Source: Branchiostoma floridae
Lineage: Eukaryota > Chordata > Leptocardii > Amphioxiformes > Branchiostomatidae
Assembly: GCF_000003815.2 (NCBI RefSeq)
Contig: NC_049993.1
Location: 7,749,762-7,813,761, forward strand
Direction: 5' to 3'
DNA length: 64,000 bases
Each line of letters opens with the position of its first letter. Position 1 is the first letter of the stretch. This document shows, in pieces, positions 10,901 to 25,900 of this stretch. The notes under the pieces were generated by a model. The model was not told where the DNA came from. It saw only the letters and a program-made list of their open reading frames with translations, and made no database searches. A program made the position numbers and the translations under genes.

Positions 10901-13900
10901 CAGCTCCACTGTCACATCACGGTACGTGCTGGATGTGTCTGGCCAGTACTTGGTACACTGGTCCTGCACAATTAGTCCTTCAGGTTAGGTTTTTCATGTA
11001 TAGGTTTCTGACCTTAAATAATATGGCATAAAGCATCACATTTTTTCAAAACTTGCAACGTACTCGATGACGATGCAACTTTTTGTTTCGTTTCATTAAA
11101 CTTTCCAGAGTTTGGAGTCGAAGGGACATGCAGTAAAAATCTTAATGCGACATCATCTCCGTCTGACAATCCTGCCAACTGCCAAGACTGTCACAAAACA
11201 GCACATTTAAAGATATTGACTAAAACAGCATCTGTAATCTCAGAGGTACTAGGTATGCACACTTTAGATATCCAGGTATTTCAAGCATAATTGAACAGGC
11301 CTCGAAACAATAAAGTTTTTCTACTGATATGTGGCACATCTACTTACCCTTCCCTTCTCCACCAGCTCAGTCAGCATGACTATAGAACATGTCTTCCACT
11401 CCCAGATCATGGACCAGAAGTCAGTAACAGTTTGGGCTAGGGGGCCTTGGGTTGCAATAAATGCATCCTTTTGTCTATAGCCCTATGAAGTGGTAAAGAG
11501 ACGATAATGTTTAGTTCAAAGGTGAAATTGATTCCCTTATAGAAAATAAGGAAAAGCAAAAAAAAGGGTGTAAAAAGGGATAAGGCATACTTTTTGGGGT
11601 CATGATTAATACATCTATAAATTTACCAATAAAGCTGAGGACAAAGTTGAGTGTTTTTGTTTTCTATCAGCCGTTGTGTCTAAATTTTGCATGCCTTTGG
11701 CTGGCTAACAATGTTACAAGCATAATGTGCTATGAACTGTAAACATTGTGGTTTAATTTTGACTTAAGGTTAAGGAGACTTAGCATGTGATATTTTTTTT
11801 GCGATTGAAATAAACAGAAGAACTCACATTCATGAAGGAAGCGTTGATGTAGTCAGAGTTCCTCAGGCCGGGTACAGCTGGGATGTACACTCTGTGGGTG
11901 TCATCTGAAATATCACACAGGTGTAAGCCAGTCTTAAGGTGTCAATCAAAAGTGCAAAAGAAATGTACAGGAAAATCCATGTCTACAGAAATAAGAACAG
12001 AAAAAATGCCAATCATGGGATTGAAAGAAGTATCATTATCTCTGACATCTTTTTCATAAAATCAAGTTAGGTGTTGTCCTTGAGCCCAATTCAAAAAAAA
12101 AAAAATTGAATTAAAGATGGCCCAAAAATCCGCAGAAAACCCCTGAAACATGCACCAACATCAAGAGTCTTTTTTTACTTTATTTTCCTGAATGTAGGAG
12201 CAAAAAGTTACTTACATGGCAGAACTTGCAGCACCCTGTTCTTACTGATGTTGTCCGGCAGGTTGCCTGACCTCATGTGGTGCTTCTCTATGGGAATCTT
12301 GGTCAGGTTCTGTTGGTGAATAGTAGTGTCATTACTTAACAAGAAGATGCGAGATGAGTGATGCAAAGACGCGGATGCAACTTGATTGGAAGAAGCTTTT
12401 ATTCACATAATGCCTACAATGCAGCCATCATGGTAGCATCATGGGATCTCTATCAATACTATGTTACAGCAGAGGTGTCACTACCTCATTGATATACCAT
12501 AGTGGCATAGAAACAAAGTATGGATGTTGTGAACTTCAATGTAGATGGGAATGTTGTGTTCAACATTCACACTCTTCAAGTGCTGAGTGCTAAGCAAAGA
12601 CAGCAGTATGTCCCATTTCAAACGTCTTGATGTCTTACCTTGAACTCTGTCTCCATGCCTGTGAGGTTGGAGCCAGGTTGCTTGGTGTGTAGTTTGTGCA
12701 TGTACCTGTGCATGTTGGCCACCTCCAGTTCAGTGTCTCCGTACAGGTGGTGCTCTAACACAGACTGGTAGATGAAGATGTACTGGGCCTGGGAAACACA
12801 TGTGACAATTGACATTTATTCCCGATTAGCCGGTTTGGGCTTTGCAAATATGGAGTGCTGTATACAATGTCACTATAAATGGGAAACGGTTTTGGATTTC
12901 AGAATTCTTTGCAATTTGCCAGTTTTTGCTACACAGCATATTGCAAATAACTGGTTTCTACTGTACTGAACAAGGAAACCTGCCATGGAGCCTAAATATC
13001 TTAGTTTCTTTCATAATACAAGACCAAACCACTGCAGACAGGTCTGACTGTATAGTCCTTTTGCCTTTCCTTGGTGCTGAAATGTCAGTATTTGTTGTGT
13101 CAGATTTCAAATAGAAAAAAACATACAGATTTGATTTGATTTATTAGGCTGTATATTCAATACATTCAACCTTTGGGAATATATACATTGCAGTACGCAA
13201 TTCAAGTGGCCACAAGGCGAGTATAAAGGTGTTTACGAAGCGCAATACTTATATGTGCTATTATATAAACTAGGTACTATCTGCATCTCTCACCTCAGTC
13301 TGCACCATGTAGCTCCGGTTGTGTCTCATCCTGGCCACACAGCCGAACACGTCCACCTTCTGTTCAGCTGCCATCATGTCAATCAAGGTGTCAATCACAA
13401 TGAAGGTGCCCGTCCTTCCCACACCGGCACTGAAGAGTAAATTTTGAAATATTGAATAAAGCCAGATGAGTTGAACCAAGTGCTTGAGCAGATTTTCCAA
13501 TGAGCAAATATGACAGATCCTGAAGCTGTAGCCAAATCTAAAAGGATAGACGTCAAAAGCAGTAATACATTACAGATAGCTAATGACTAGCCGAGAAAAT
13601 AAACTATTCTTACAAAACAATGCAAACTGTGCTAGAAGCTGAGAAAATCTGGTGAAACAGCAACAATGCCAATGTCCGAATCCAGTATTCAAATTTTCAA
13701 CAGCAGCGCAGTCGACACACTCATTTGAATTATTTGTTTGAAGCCATTGTGATAACAGTTGACCCCTGTCTGATAACGCTACTTATCACCCAGTCCGGAA
13801 TACCTGTATTCAACGTTATCCGAATCGTTTTTCTGAGTGTGAATGGGTTCATAAATATTTGAGTGTACAACATGTCCCCAATACCCACTAAGTAACACAC

Positions 13901-16900
13901 AACAATACAACACTGTAAAACAATGTACCTGCAGTGCACGATGATTGGCCCAGCTCGGTCAGGGTTGGATGCCTTCACTCTCTTCACAAACTTCATCATT
14001 CCCAGGGGACTCTGGGGCACTCCGAAGTCTGGCCAGCTGGTGAAGTGGAACTGGGTGATGGTGCGGCATTCCTGTAGCTGGGTGCAATACAATACAAGTC
14101 AAACGTAACTAAGTAATCTATCACAGTCTATAATACATGATGCTACCAGTAGCACTGAAGACCACCCAATCTTTAAGATCTTGAAAAGCAGACAATATAC
14201 ATATACCTGCAGTGGAACTGGGTGATAGTGTGCCATTCCTGCAGCTAGCTGCAGTACAATAAGTCAGACTAAGGAAGCTACCACAGTCTGTCTATAGTAC
14301 ACAAGACTGCCAGTAGCACTGCAGACTACCCAATCTTTAAGATCCTTTAAAAGCAGACTCCTCAAACTGTCTTCTCAATTGAAGTGACACGATCTTGTCA
14401 AAATGTCTTGCCTTTTTTTGCCATATTCAGACCTTTTTCAGTTTGTTCCACTGCAACTTGCATCTTGTAAGCTCCTTTGCTCTTCTAAGTTTTCTTGCAT
14501 TTCATGTGTGTGTTCTCCTCCATCACCCACCTATTCACAAATGGTTCTAGCTGACCCATTCCTTACCTGTAGATGCTGAACTGTCAGAGTCCTGATGACA
14601 AAGTCCACCAGTCTGACCACATCTGTCACCTCCACACTGATGTCTCCATACTGACCCACACCTTCCTCTGGCCAGTACTGGTGGCACTTTGTCTGTACAG
14701 AAACAGAGAAGAAACTACTTTTACTTTGTGTACATTGCAACAGCATAACTAGCATACAGTAACTTAATGGCTTTTCAATTGCCTAGATACACCTAGATAC
14801 AGTTACACACATACTCTCTCTCTCTGTCTTTTCCTCCCTCTCTCTATCTCTCTATCTCTCTCACACACCACACACACACACACACACATACACACACACA
14901 CCAATGCACATTCACATGCATGTACTTTTGCATTTAATTTTGATGTCATTGTTTACAAGTTACAGAAAGTCATAAAAATGTAGTACCTTGTTTTTCTCGG
15001 CCAAGTTTGTTACCATGACCACAGTGGCAGAGTTCTGCTCCCACACCATTCTCCAAAAGTCACTCACTGTTTCCTTCCTGGGACCTAGGAAAGATAAATT
15101 ATTTTTCATCAGCACTTTTGCTATCCAACTTAGTGTATTAAATGACAAAACAAGGCAGGAAAAATGTTTTAACATTTTCACATGCCATCAATAATAATTC
15201 ATCTCTTGATTGTTTCCTGAAAGCCACTGCAGCATTTGCAGGCACCCAATGGTCCTGTATATGACAACATGCAGGTTACTTATGTACACTTCCAAACCCC
15301 TTACCTTGTGAAGCTATAAACTTGTTAGGGACATCATAACCCTGCCCCAAGAGAAAATGGAAAGAAAAATAGCATAAAATGACAAAATCCAACAATCAAA
15401 ATAGAACATTTTTGAACAGCATATACTTGCATTGTCACTCGAAAAAATATATGAAAATGTAAGGCAAGGTCTTCTTACAAAATATATGTGATACACGGGT
15501 GAATGGTAGATAAAAAGTTAGCATATTCAGTTTTGGCAAATATAGCACAGAATGTCACATAGGATAACAATGACAATGTAATCAAGGTAACACTAGATTT
15601 GATGTACGGAGAGTCTATCAAGAAATAGATCTTTGCAGCCATGTACTGCTGAAGAATTATTAGGACTGAGAGGTCACTAGCTATAATGATGTTTACATGT
15701 ACATTGTAAGGATCCAGCATGGGGCAAAGACTTCACACTCACATCAATGAAGGAAGCATTGATATAATCACTCCCAGGTTGGCCTTCAATGGTGGACAGG
15801 ACAACACGTGCACGGTCATCTGAGCAGAATGAACAGAAACAAAGCAAGCCATCAATATGAGTTTGGCAAATACAAGGAGTCTAAGACTACAGAAAATACT
15901 GCTCTAGCCCCCTCAGTTCCAACCGCTCCAGCCCCCCTCAGCTCCAACCGCTCTAGCTCCCTCAGCTCCAACCGCTCCAGCCCCCTTAAGTTCAAACCGT
16001 CCAAGCCCCCTCAGCTCAGACCGTTCGCTCTAGCCCCCTCAGCTCCAACCGCTCTAGCCCCCTCAGCTCCAGCCACTCTAGCCCCCCTCAGCTCCAACCG
16101 CTCTAGCCCCCTCAGCTCCAACCGCTCTAGCCCCCTCAGCTCCAACCGCTCTAGCCCCCTTCAGCTCAGCTCCAACCGCTCTAGCCCCCCTCAGCTCCAA
16201 CCGCTCTAGCCCCCTCAGCTCAGCTCCAACCGCTCTAGCCCCCCTCAGCTCCAACCGCTCTAGCCCCCTCAGCTCAGCTCCAACCGCTCCAGCCCCCCTC
16301 AGCTCCAACCGCTCTAGCCCCCTCAGCTCAGCTCCAACTGCTCTAGCTCCCTCAGCCCCAGCCGCTCTAGCCCCCTCAGCCCCAGCCGCTCTAGCCCCCT
16401 CAGCTCAGCTCCAACTGCTCTAGCCCCCTCAGCTCCAACTGCTCTAGCCCCCTCAGCTCCAACCGCTCTAGCCCCCTCAGCTCCAACCGCACTAGCCCCC
16501 CTCAGCTCCAACTGCTCTAGCCCCCTCAGCTCCAACCGCTCTAGCCCCCTCAGTTCCAGCCGCTCCAGCCCCCTCAGCTCAGCTCCAACTGCTCTAGCCC
16601 CCTCAGCCCCAGCCGCTCTAGCCCCCTTAGCCCCAGCCGCTCCAGCCTCCTCAGCTCCAAACACTCCAGCCCCTCAGCTCCAGCCGCTCTAGCCCCCTCA
16701 GCTCCAGCCACCTTAGCCCCTTAAGCCCCAGCCGCTCTAGCCCCCTCAGCTCCAACTGCTCTAGCCCCCTCAGCTCAGCTCCAACTGCTCTAGCTCTCTC
16801 AGCCCCAGCCGCTCTAGCCCCCTCAGCTCAGCTCCAACTGCTCTAGCCCCCTCAGCTCCAACCGTTGTAGCCCCTCAGCTCCAACTGCTCTAGCCCTAGG

Positions 16901-19900
16901 GTTAGAGCTAGAAATTTTAAAGTGATACTTAGTTCATAACGCTTAGTTCTCACCATGGTAAAGCACCAAGGAGAGTACTGAAAGTCTGAAGCTGAATGAG
17001 AACTACCAAGGACCTAACATCCTTGGAATTACCTACACACAATCTGTACTGTCCTTGGTGCTGAAGTTTAGTTTAAACTTTTTGATTTGAACCATCACCA
17101 GTGTTTCACTCACATGGCAGGATGTTGGCAAATCTGTTCTTGACCTTGTTCTCAGGAAGTGAAAAGGCATCGTGGGAATGAGGAAGCTTCTGGGGTAGAG
17201 TCTGGAACAAGACATTGTGTACATTGAGTATGAACATTGCTTGACCCATTCACAGTGCTGATTATTGGATGCATGGAAGCAATAAAACATTAAGCTATAC
17301 ATTGGTTTAGCATTAGACATTAAGAATTTGCAATGCTCAATTTAAGCTTACAACTGGCAAAAGATTATCAATGTTTTAATATTTACATGGAAAATATCTT
17401 ATTGACAAAGATCCTAATCTAGCTTGTTTTAAATTTTTTTTTACATCTACAAACAAGTTAGTAAAGTCTGTGTTAGTCTTTGGCAGTATTATATGCATGT
17501 TTTAAGTGATACTTTTGTTTGTTTTGCATGACTGACCAGTAAACTGCCTTTAGGCATAACACACCAGTTCTGTACAGTAAGTGCAAGATGTATAAGACTG
17601 GACTGGTAAAATATGATTCACTCACAACAGGATGGACCCCTACTCTTTTCGATAAGTGTGTCGGGGTATTGTATGAATTTTAGTGCTGATTTTTACATAC
17701 ATGTACCTCGTATTACTCCTTGAAGAGTTGGTCCATGTATCAGATTGGGCTAGTAAAATTTGATCCACTCACAATGGAATAGACCCCTGATCTTCTTAAT
17801 TGGTGTGCTGGGGAAGGTATGAATTATGGTTTGATTTTCACATACCTCGTATTCCTCCTTGAAGAGTTGGTCATCGTTGGCGTGCCGTTTGTTGTATTCC
17901 TCCTCCAGTCTGTCCAGGGGGATGGGGCGGTAGGCCGCTGGCGAGGCGTTATAAGCAGGGGTTAATACTGTTAGTGTGATTAGTACTGTACACAACGGGG
18001 GTTAGTCACACGCTTAGACGCTATGCACCTATTTGTAGACCTAAAACAGTAGGAAACAGATGAATGAATTGCACTTTATTCATTTTCCTGCTTCAACTCA
18101 AGAATGGTTGAAAAGGATCATTAAGGCCCCCTTTCCACAAGAAGGCAATCCCTGAGCAACCGGTGAGCAATATTGAAAATTGGACTTTTGATACCCTTGG
18201 TTTTATGATCGGACTATGATCCATGACATAAAGGTGTGACAAAACAGACAACAAAACACACAAAACTGAAAATAACTTTCCCTTGTGGCATAAACTTACT
18301 GTCAAATTGTGGTTGCAGCCTTAAGTGGAAAGGGGGTGTAAGAAAGAGGCTGTGGAATTGGAAATGCTGCGAAAATTTTCCATCAAATTTGAAAAGAAAG
18401 CTAAGACATGTCAAGCCGTCCACTGTAGAATTAGACATAGACAGAAACAGGTCAGTGCAGTTACTGTTTGCTAAAACCGATAGTTAGGGCCTTGCATAGA
18501 CAGAACACAGCACCGAATGAAATGAAATACAACATTTGTAAGAATTATCAAGAAGCAAGTTGTTTGATATCTTAAAATGATATTCAGTTACAAAGGCTAG
18601 TCAATCAATCAACTAGTATTGTTTGCAGAAGAATTGCCTCCTTTGCAGACTTTGAGTGGGGCTGGCTTTTATTTCAGGGGGGCTGGATCGCGATCTTCAA
18701 TCTTGGCTTGGTTCTGCCCCACCTCGAAGGGGCAAAACTCCCTTCCACAGCAAACTCCCTTCCTTGGCAAACTCCCTTTCCCGGCATAAGAGAACCTAGC
18801 TAACATTGAAAATCGAGAACGAGCACCCCATAAAAGAAAATCCAGACCCACTCGAACTCTACGAAGGAGGCTAGCAGAAAAAAGAGTACCACATTTTTCT
18901 TATACAATGACAGTCATATAAATCAATGTAATAGAAACCTGGAGGGTCCAAGTCTGCCAGTGAAATGTCCCCTGGCCTCTTGCTGTTATAAGTTGACCTC
19001 CTGGAGGAAGGGGCTTCTGATACTGGGGGTGGGGCCTTCTTATGGGAGGACCTTTTTCTGTAGGTAGACATACGTAAGGTCACATAAGTGTAATGTGTTG
19101 TGAGATTTTTAGTAAAAATTCAATAATATGAAAACAGGGCCGGAAGGAAAACCAGGACTGTCTTCAGGACCCATCCCTCTATCTCAAGACAGAAATTTTC
19201 TTGTTGAGACAGACAAAACTTTTACCAGATCCATGAAAACATCTGAACTGCATGACATGAGATTGATGAAAATGTAGTGTAATGATCAAAATGGCAGATT
19301 TTAGACAGCACATTTAAAGCTGGAAACAGTCCTACTTGTAACTGACTGTACTAGTATTTGCTAACTGAAACTGTGTGTTCCAAGGTAAAGACTTTCTACT
19401 CAAACTCTTCTTTTAGATGTTGATCTTTCAGTTTAGTAGTATCTTTTAAAATCTGAGAACAACCAAATTAAATTATTTTCACATAATGTTGTATAATTCT
19501 GTAACGTTAACATAATAGTCCTGAGTTGGATAAAATGCCACATACAATTTGGCAAAACACGTGTTATGAATGTTGATCCAACATTTATCATTTAAAACAA
19601 TTTTAAGGCTTCATTTCTTCCCATCTCACCTCATAAGACATACTGTCAGTATGATACAGATGGCAACCAGTAGAAGCACAGCTATAACAACTCCTACAAT
19701 GGGCCAGATGTTGTCCCATAGAAAATCTGTAAGTAAAGATGAATCATTCTATAAGTAGATGTATGTCTAAATCAAAGTTCAGAATACTGTTTGACAAAAT
19801 TGGACAGAAAGAATATAATTATATTTAGTATCCAGTAGTGACTAAATGTGTACACTGACCTGCTTCATTATTGGTGACCACTGGGTCAATGTAATTGCTG

Positions 19901-22900
19901 GTTGAGAAGTGAGGCTGAAAAAAAAGGACAAACAATGTGATAATCAATTAGTAATACTAATTCACCTTTATTCATTGGGTAACCTATATCCGTTGCTTTT
20001 AAATGCAGGGTACGTGGGCACATCAAGTCGCAAGTGATAGTTTTAAACTGCAATATCCTGAAAATATTGCAATTTGAACTAACGTCCGTCGACGTGATAT
20101 CCCCAAATACCCTGTTTTTAAAAACAACGGATATAGGTAACTCAATGGATAAAGGTGAACTAGCGTTAAAGAGCTTAAAAGGCTTTTTCCAGGATCTTTA
20201 TCATTTGCTATTTTAAAGGTTTCGTTGCTGATGACCATACTTCTAATCCTTGGTACTGAATGACAACTATTACACATCACTCTTAATGTCCTTGGTACTG
20301 AAGGATCAAGTAACACTTAAATACTGTTCAAACTCAGGATACACACATATCTGTAGCATGGTTATTAGCCTAAATGATAACACTATAACTTATAGCATTA
20401 GTATAACACTGTAGAACACAGTAGCCCTTTACTAACGCAAGGTTACCAGTTTACGTGCAGGACCAGTTTACGGTCACTTATGGGCTTGTGCAGACTTCGA
20501 GGTGAATTGTGAAAAAGACAATTCTCTTCAGCAGGAAAGAAGTACGTCTATATGATCTATGTTTATGTGTCTTATTTATGACATATGTTTGCATCCATCA
20601 AAGCATTGTTTGAAGTATTGCAAGCTGTATAACACTAGTTCACACTTGTTTGCTGGTTAACTATAAGTAGTATAACCATTGACATTGCTTTTGCAAAAAC
20701 TGCTAACTTCGTCCCCTCTTTACTTTCAAACTGCAATATTCTGAAAACATTGCAATTTAAAACCACTGTCTGTCGACCTTATCTCCCCCATACTCAGCTT
20801 TTAATAACAACAAATATACATTGTAGGTTACCCCATGTACAAAGGTGAACTGGCATCAACTGTCTTTGAAACCATCTACCTCCCAAAGCTTGCATAGTCT
20901 GCATCATGGCTGCTTCCTTCCGAAACAATACTCCAAGATCTGACTTCTGATAGTAATAGTACCACAATGCAAATACATCTGCAGTTACAGTTACTAAAGA
21001 AATGTTTTCTTGTACCTGGTCATCTCGTTTCCTCCTGCTGACAGAAGCACAGCTGGTCCTGGATCCATCCCCTACATTCACGGACTGTGGAAGGGAGTCC
21101 CTAACAAAAGTACAGGGGAAAGTGGTATCTGTATGATTGTATCCATCAAGTAGTGCAGCTGTTACTCTTCAGTGTGACTTCTGTTATAAGCTTGCAGAAG
21201 CTGCTGAATGTTATCAGTGCCATACCTTGAGATGCATTTTTAGAAATTGGAATCTGCAATGAAATGTTCCTGTCCTTGGTGCTGAAAACAATTTCACCAC
21301 AGTTTAAGTGCTGAAATCAACACTGCCATCCTTGGTGCTGTGTTTGTGAATCCGTAGCAAAGACAAAAGGGGAAGAAGTACAATGTACCTGTACCGCTTT
21401 ACCAATTTACTGGTAGAATTGCTCTTCGGTGTAAAACATCACTTTACAGACACGTAGTAACTGGTTACCATGCATAAAATGACATATCACAATCAAATCC
21501 TACTTGTCTAACATCAAACATTAAAACAATGAGAGCCATACTGAACTTTTATAAGTGCATCTTGAGACTATATATGAACAAGCACCAACAGCACTGGTGT
21601 TGAAGATTGGCTTAAAAATCAGTAAAACTGCCCCTTGGCTCACCTGTCCCATGCTGCTGTGATATAAGCCCTGTAATGAGGCTTCTGATTGGTCTGTGTG
21701 GTCTCCTGGTAACCTCTGACCTCCAGTTGTTCAGCTGAAGGGAGGTCGTCAACCCCAACCCCAGCATCCATCTCTACCACCATGACATGGTAACAGCTGT
21801 GTTTGGAACATTTCAGGGTGACATTTTTTGGTCATATCTGTATTTTGGACAATGTGGCCTTGGCCCTTGCACTCAAGTTAATAGTAACATATTCTAGTAC
21901 CAATTACACAGAACAACAAGCTCGATAAGGGAAGGTAGTTCCATGGCCTTTTTGAGGCTGTAAGTGCAGTGAGTGGGTTGATATCTAGGTTGTATCTAGG
22001 GCACAGTAGAACCCAACCCTCTCCTTCAATTGCCTTTTACCACCCCAACCAGGTACTAGTTTTTTTTTTTTACAGTCCTGTATGAATTGAGGGAAGTTCA
22101 ATTCTTTCAAATGCTAAGCACTGACAATTTCCAGTTTCCAGAAACTTTTACAGAAGAAACTTACTGTACTGGTCCATACTGTTGTGAGGCTGGCTGGAGA
22201 GTGACAGGGAAGGTGATGGAGGTGATGTTCTCCAGGATGGGGACAGGTGACTCAGGCTTGGCTGGTTCTGTAGGAATGAAAAATTGAGTGACTTTATTAC
22301 TAGTTACATTAGCAAAATGAAAGATTTTATTATTTTTCAACTAAAGATCCGTTTTGATATTCAAAACAAATTTGAGAGATTTCACGTGTAGTAGGTTAAG
22401 AATTGAAAGCTGTATTCAATACTTAACACAAAACAAACAGCAATTTGAACCATTATCATTATTATCTTCATCATTAGCTACTGGCTCTGCATCTCCTTCC
22501 ATGGAAATTTCCTTCAGTTGTCATCGTGAGTCTTTTTTCGACTTTTTCCACTGTGGCTTGCATTCCTCAAGCTCCTACATTTACATTATTTGGCTAATAC
22601 TGTTTGCAAGAATAATGCCCTTACTGCCAGGTGGTACAGTGCAGTACACAGGAAGGCTGAGATTGCCCTGCCCAGTGTAGGTTGAGGCAGCCACAGTGAT
22701 GCTGTAGTTAGCATTAGGCTTCAGTTCCTTCTCTATATGGCCGGTCTTCAGCAGGATAACAGAATGGGAGGTTGGGGACACCTCAACTAGATCCAAAAAG
22801 CTGCCGTAGTCAGCGCCATCTAGTGAGTTCCAGGAGTAGTACACCTAGCAGAAAGTATGATACAAATGTACAATGAAACTCTTTTTTTCTCAACATGTTT

Positions 22901-25900
22901 GTCCTCTATGTTCTAATATAAGCATAAAGCATAGATGTTTGGACCTATTCCCAGAAGATGAGGAGATTGTGCTGTCTTAACATTGTAAGATGAACCACGT
23001 AAGCATACAGTACAGTGTACTTAAATAACAACTACATGTAGACCATTCTTACTGTCCTTGGTGCTGAAGGATTGTTAGCTGCTTGCAAAAACATTCACAG
23101 AAAAATATTGATATTAGTACTAAGTACAATTGAAACTTTATCATCATAAGTAGGCTGTATCAATTGTCCCTTACAATCAATGCAACTATTTTGCTTAATG
23201 AATATTAGGTAATAATATCAATAATTGCTATTGTCTTACAGTATATTTGGTGATGGTGCCATGTGTCTTTTCTGGTGGGCTCCACATCACTTGACAGGCT
23301 GTGTCTGTCTCATTTGTCTGTACTTTTTCAGGTGCCGTAGGATCTAGTTAACACGTGCAATAGAAACAGTGTCATACAAGAAACTTTGGAACATCTGCTT
23401 TTCTTTACCCTTTGTTAATGTTGGATGAACCGATCAGTTAGTGTTTGCTTTGGTTCAGGTCCAAAATTGGTCCACTGAGGTTTAGGTTTTTTGTACCTGG
23501 TCCAAAGTACTTTCTGGTACAGTGTATAGGTCCAGTGCTCCCTTCAGTATCACAACGATTATAGTACTGTTCTGCCACCATCTTGTTCTTGAACATGATG
23601 TCAATCCAAATGTCTTTTCGTAAACTATGTCTCACTAGCATGACAATGCGAATGCAAAACTATTCAAAGGAGGCATCAGCAATGGTGCAAGATTTAATGT
23701 AATACAAGTATTTATTCAACCTGAAAATGAAATGTGACATTTGTCATAATTCAAGCATGAAATCAACTTACATTCCAATTTTTGGCATGTTTGGATCTAG
23801 GGTGAGCCCGCTGGGCAGAGTTGCATGGAAGTGCGGTGTGAAGACTAGCCGACTGCTGCCTACCAAGTCAGTGATCCCAGCAGCAGTATAATAAAATATT
23901 AGATACTACTACTACTACATAAAATCTAGTTATAAGGTTGATACATGTACTTAACAGCACTATTTTCAAGGATTAGTTGTCTTACAGAGTAGAACTTTAT
24001 ATCCTATGTATCTAACATAGAGGTAGTAGAAGTAACTACTAAGGCAAATACAAAATTGTATATAGAGTACTTACAGCCATCACTGGTGATAGCCTCCACA
24101 AAAACCTCTTTACTTGGGTATTTCCCATTGTAAGATGTGATCTGGGAAAAGAAAACACAACAGGTAAACCAAAATGAGGTGCGGCAGAGGTGTGGCAGTT
24201 ATCTTCCCTTCTTCTTACTTCTAATCTGTATACTAGCTTGAGCAGGCTCCAAACGGTCTATGATGAATAAGGTTCTACAGTAGTCTCAACGATGATGGTC
24301 CCACACTCCCAGCTTTTTCTTTCAATGCTGACATATTGTAGAAGACAACAGTTATATTCACCCCTTCTTAGAAATCTTATTTTTAGTTATTTTACTTTAT
24401 TCTTAGACTAGTAATCTTACCTCCACCCTGTACTCTGTAGCAGGCTCAAGATGGTCTATGATGAGCGAGGTTTCACGGTAGTTCTGACGACCATGGTCCC
24501 ACACCCAGGTTAGCCCCCCAGGCCTGTACAGGTCCACCCTGTAGTTGATGTAGGGGCCCAACACAACATCGGGTTCACCCCAGGTCAACTCTAACTGGTG
24601 CCAGGAGACGTTCACAAGCCGCACATTCCTTGGCACAGAAGGAACTGAGCGGACAAACAACGTACAAGATTAAAGGAAGGTTTTAAATTCCACATCAGGA
24701 TATCCCATTGAAAGTGTGCAGGGAATGAGATAAAGTTTTAACCCTTTCCCTACTGAGGTGGCCTTCTGGCAACACGTTTGCATTGGTTGTGGTTTTAGGC
24801 AGAGAGGGGTTGTTAAATGGTAGCTGGGCTGACTCTTCCCTAGTGGCCAGATATGGCATAGCGGTTGCAGTTTCAGATGGATGATCTCTTTATCTTAATA
24901 TTTTCCCTTACATTCACTGCAATGCAATTTGAAAAAAAAACCTACTCTGCCTCCTCCCCCATGCATACCATCAAATTTTCAGCTCAGATACGAGATTTAA
25001 GGTCAAGACACCAATAGAATGCGTAAACCTCAGCATAACTATGTAAGACTTCTGGATGCTTCTGGGTGTATTTAAGCATTGGATGTTGGTGAGCAGGGTC
25101 AGTTGTAGGGTAAGTCCAATGTGGTCATAGCTATACAATGTAAGATTGTGCACTCACGTCAGTAGACGAGTGGGTGGAGAAGGAATTGTACACCCCTCTT
25201 TCACCTTAAAAAAATCATGCAGGCCAGGCAAACAGGTCGCCGAACTCATGTCGGCTAGTGACTGTTTGCCTACTCCATTGTCTCTTGAGACAGAAGGATG
25301 CCAACAACAACATGGATAACTGCTTACCTCCAGGTTCAGTCAGTAACACAATAGGCTCACTCCACTCTCCAACAATCTCTTCCAGCACAGCTTGGATGGA
25401 GAATGTGTAGTTTGTGTACACCTATAAATAAAACAACATGCAACATTAAAGGCATTTTCAACATAAAATAATAAACAACACAGGCGTTTGCATGGATGTA
25501 AGTAATACTGAGGACAACTGAACAGTGATATACGACTCTTGAATTACTGACATACAAGCCATCAGTTTTAAAAATATAACTTGAGAAGATGTAAAGTAGA
25601 CTGTTCATTAAAGATAAATTGTGTCAAGAAAACCCACAGTATGGCTGCATGCTGACAGAGAATGGGTTCAGTACTATTAAAATCAAAAAGACGCACACTC
25701 AAGTATATAGTTATTTCATCCAGTCTCATACCTTAATCTACCTGTATGACACTTCCTTTTATTGTGAATTTTTTCAGCATAAATCAGAGGACAGCTAAGC
25801 ACATCACAAGACCACATAGCAAGACGATTTTTTCTTAGCGATCCTGAAATTAGCTTTGTAACCTAACTTAAGTCAGGCGTTGTCAGGCATATTGTTTGCA

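Noticed and set aside
15808..16664. Ser/Pro-rich or Glu/Arg/Leu-rich open frames
   Set aside because: Produced by the second 24-bp minisatellite; they are in an intron with no splice partner.
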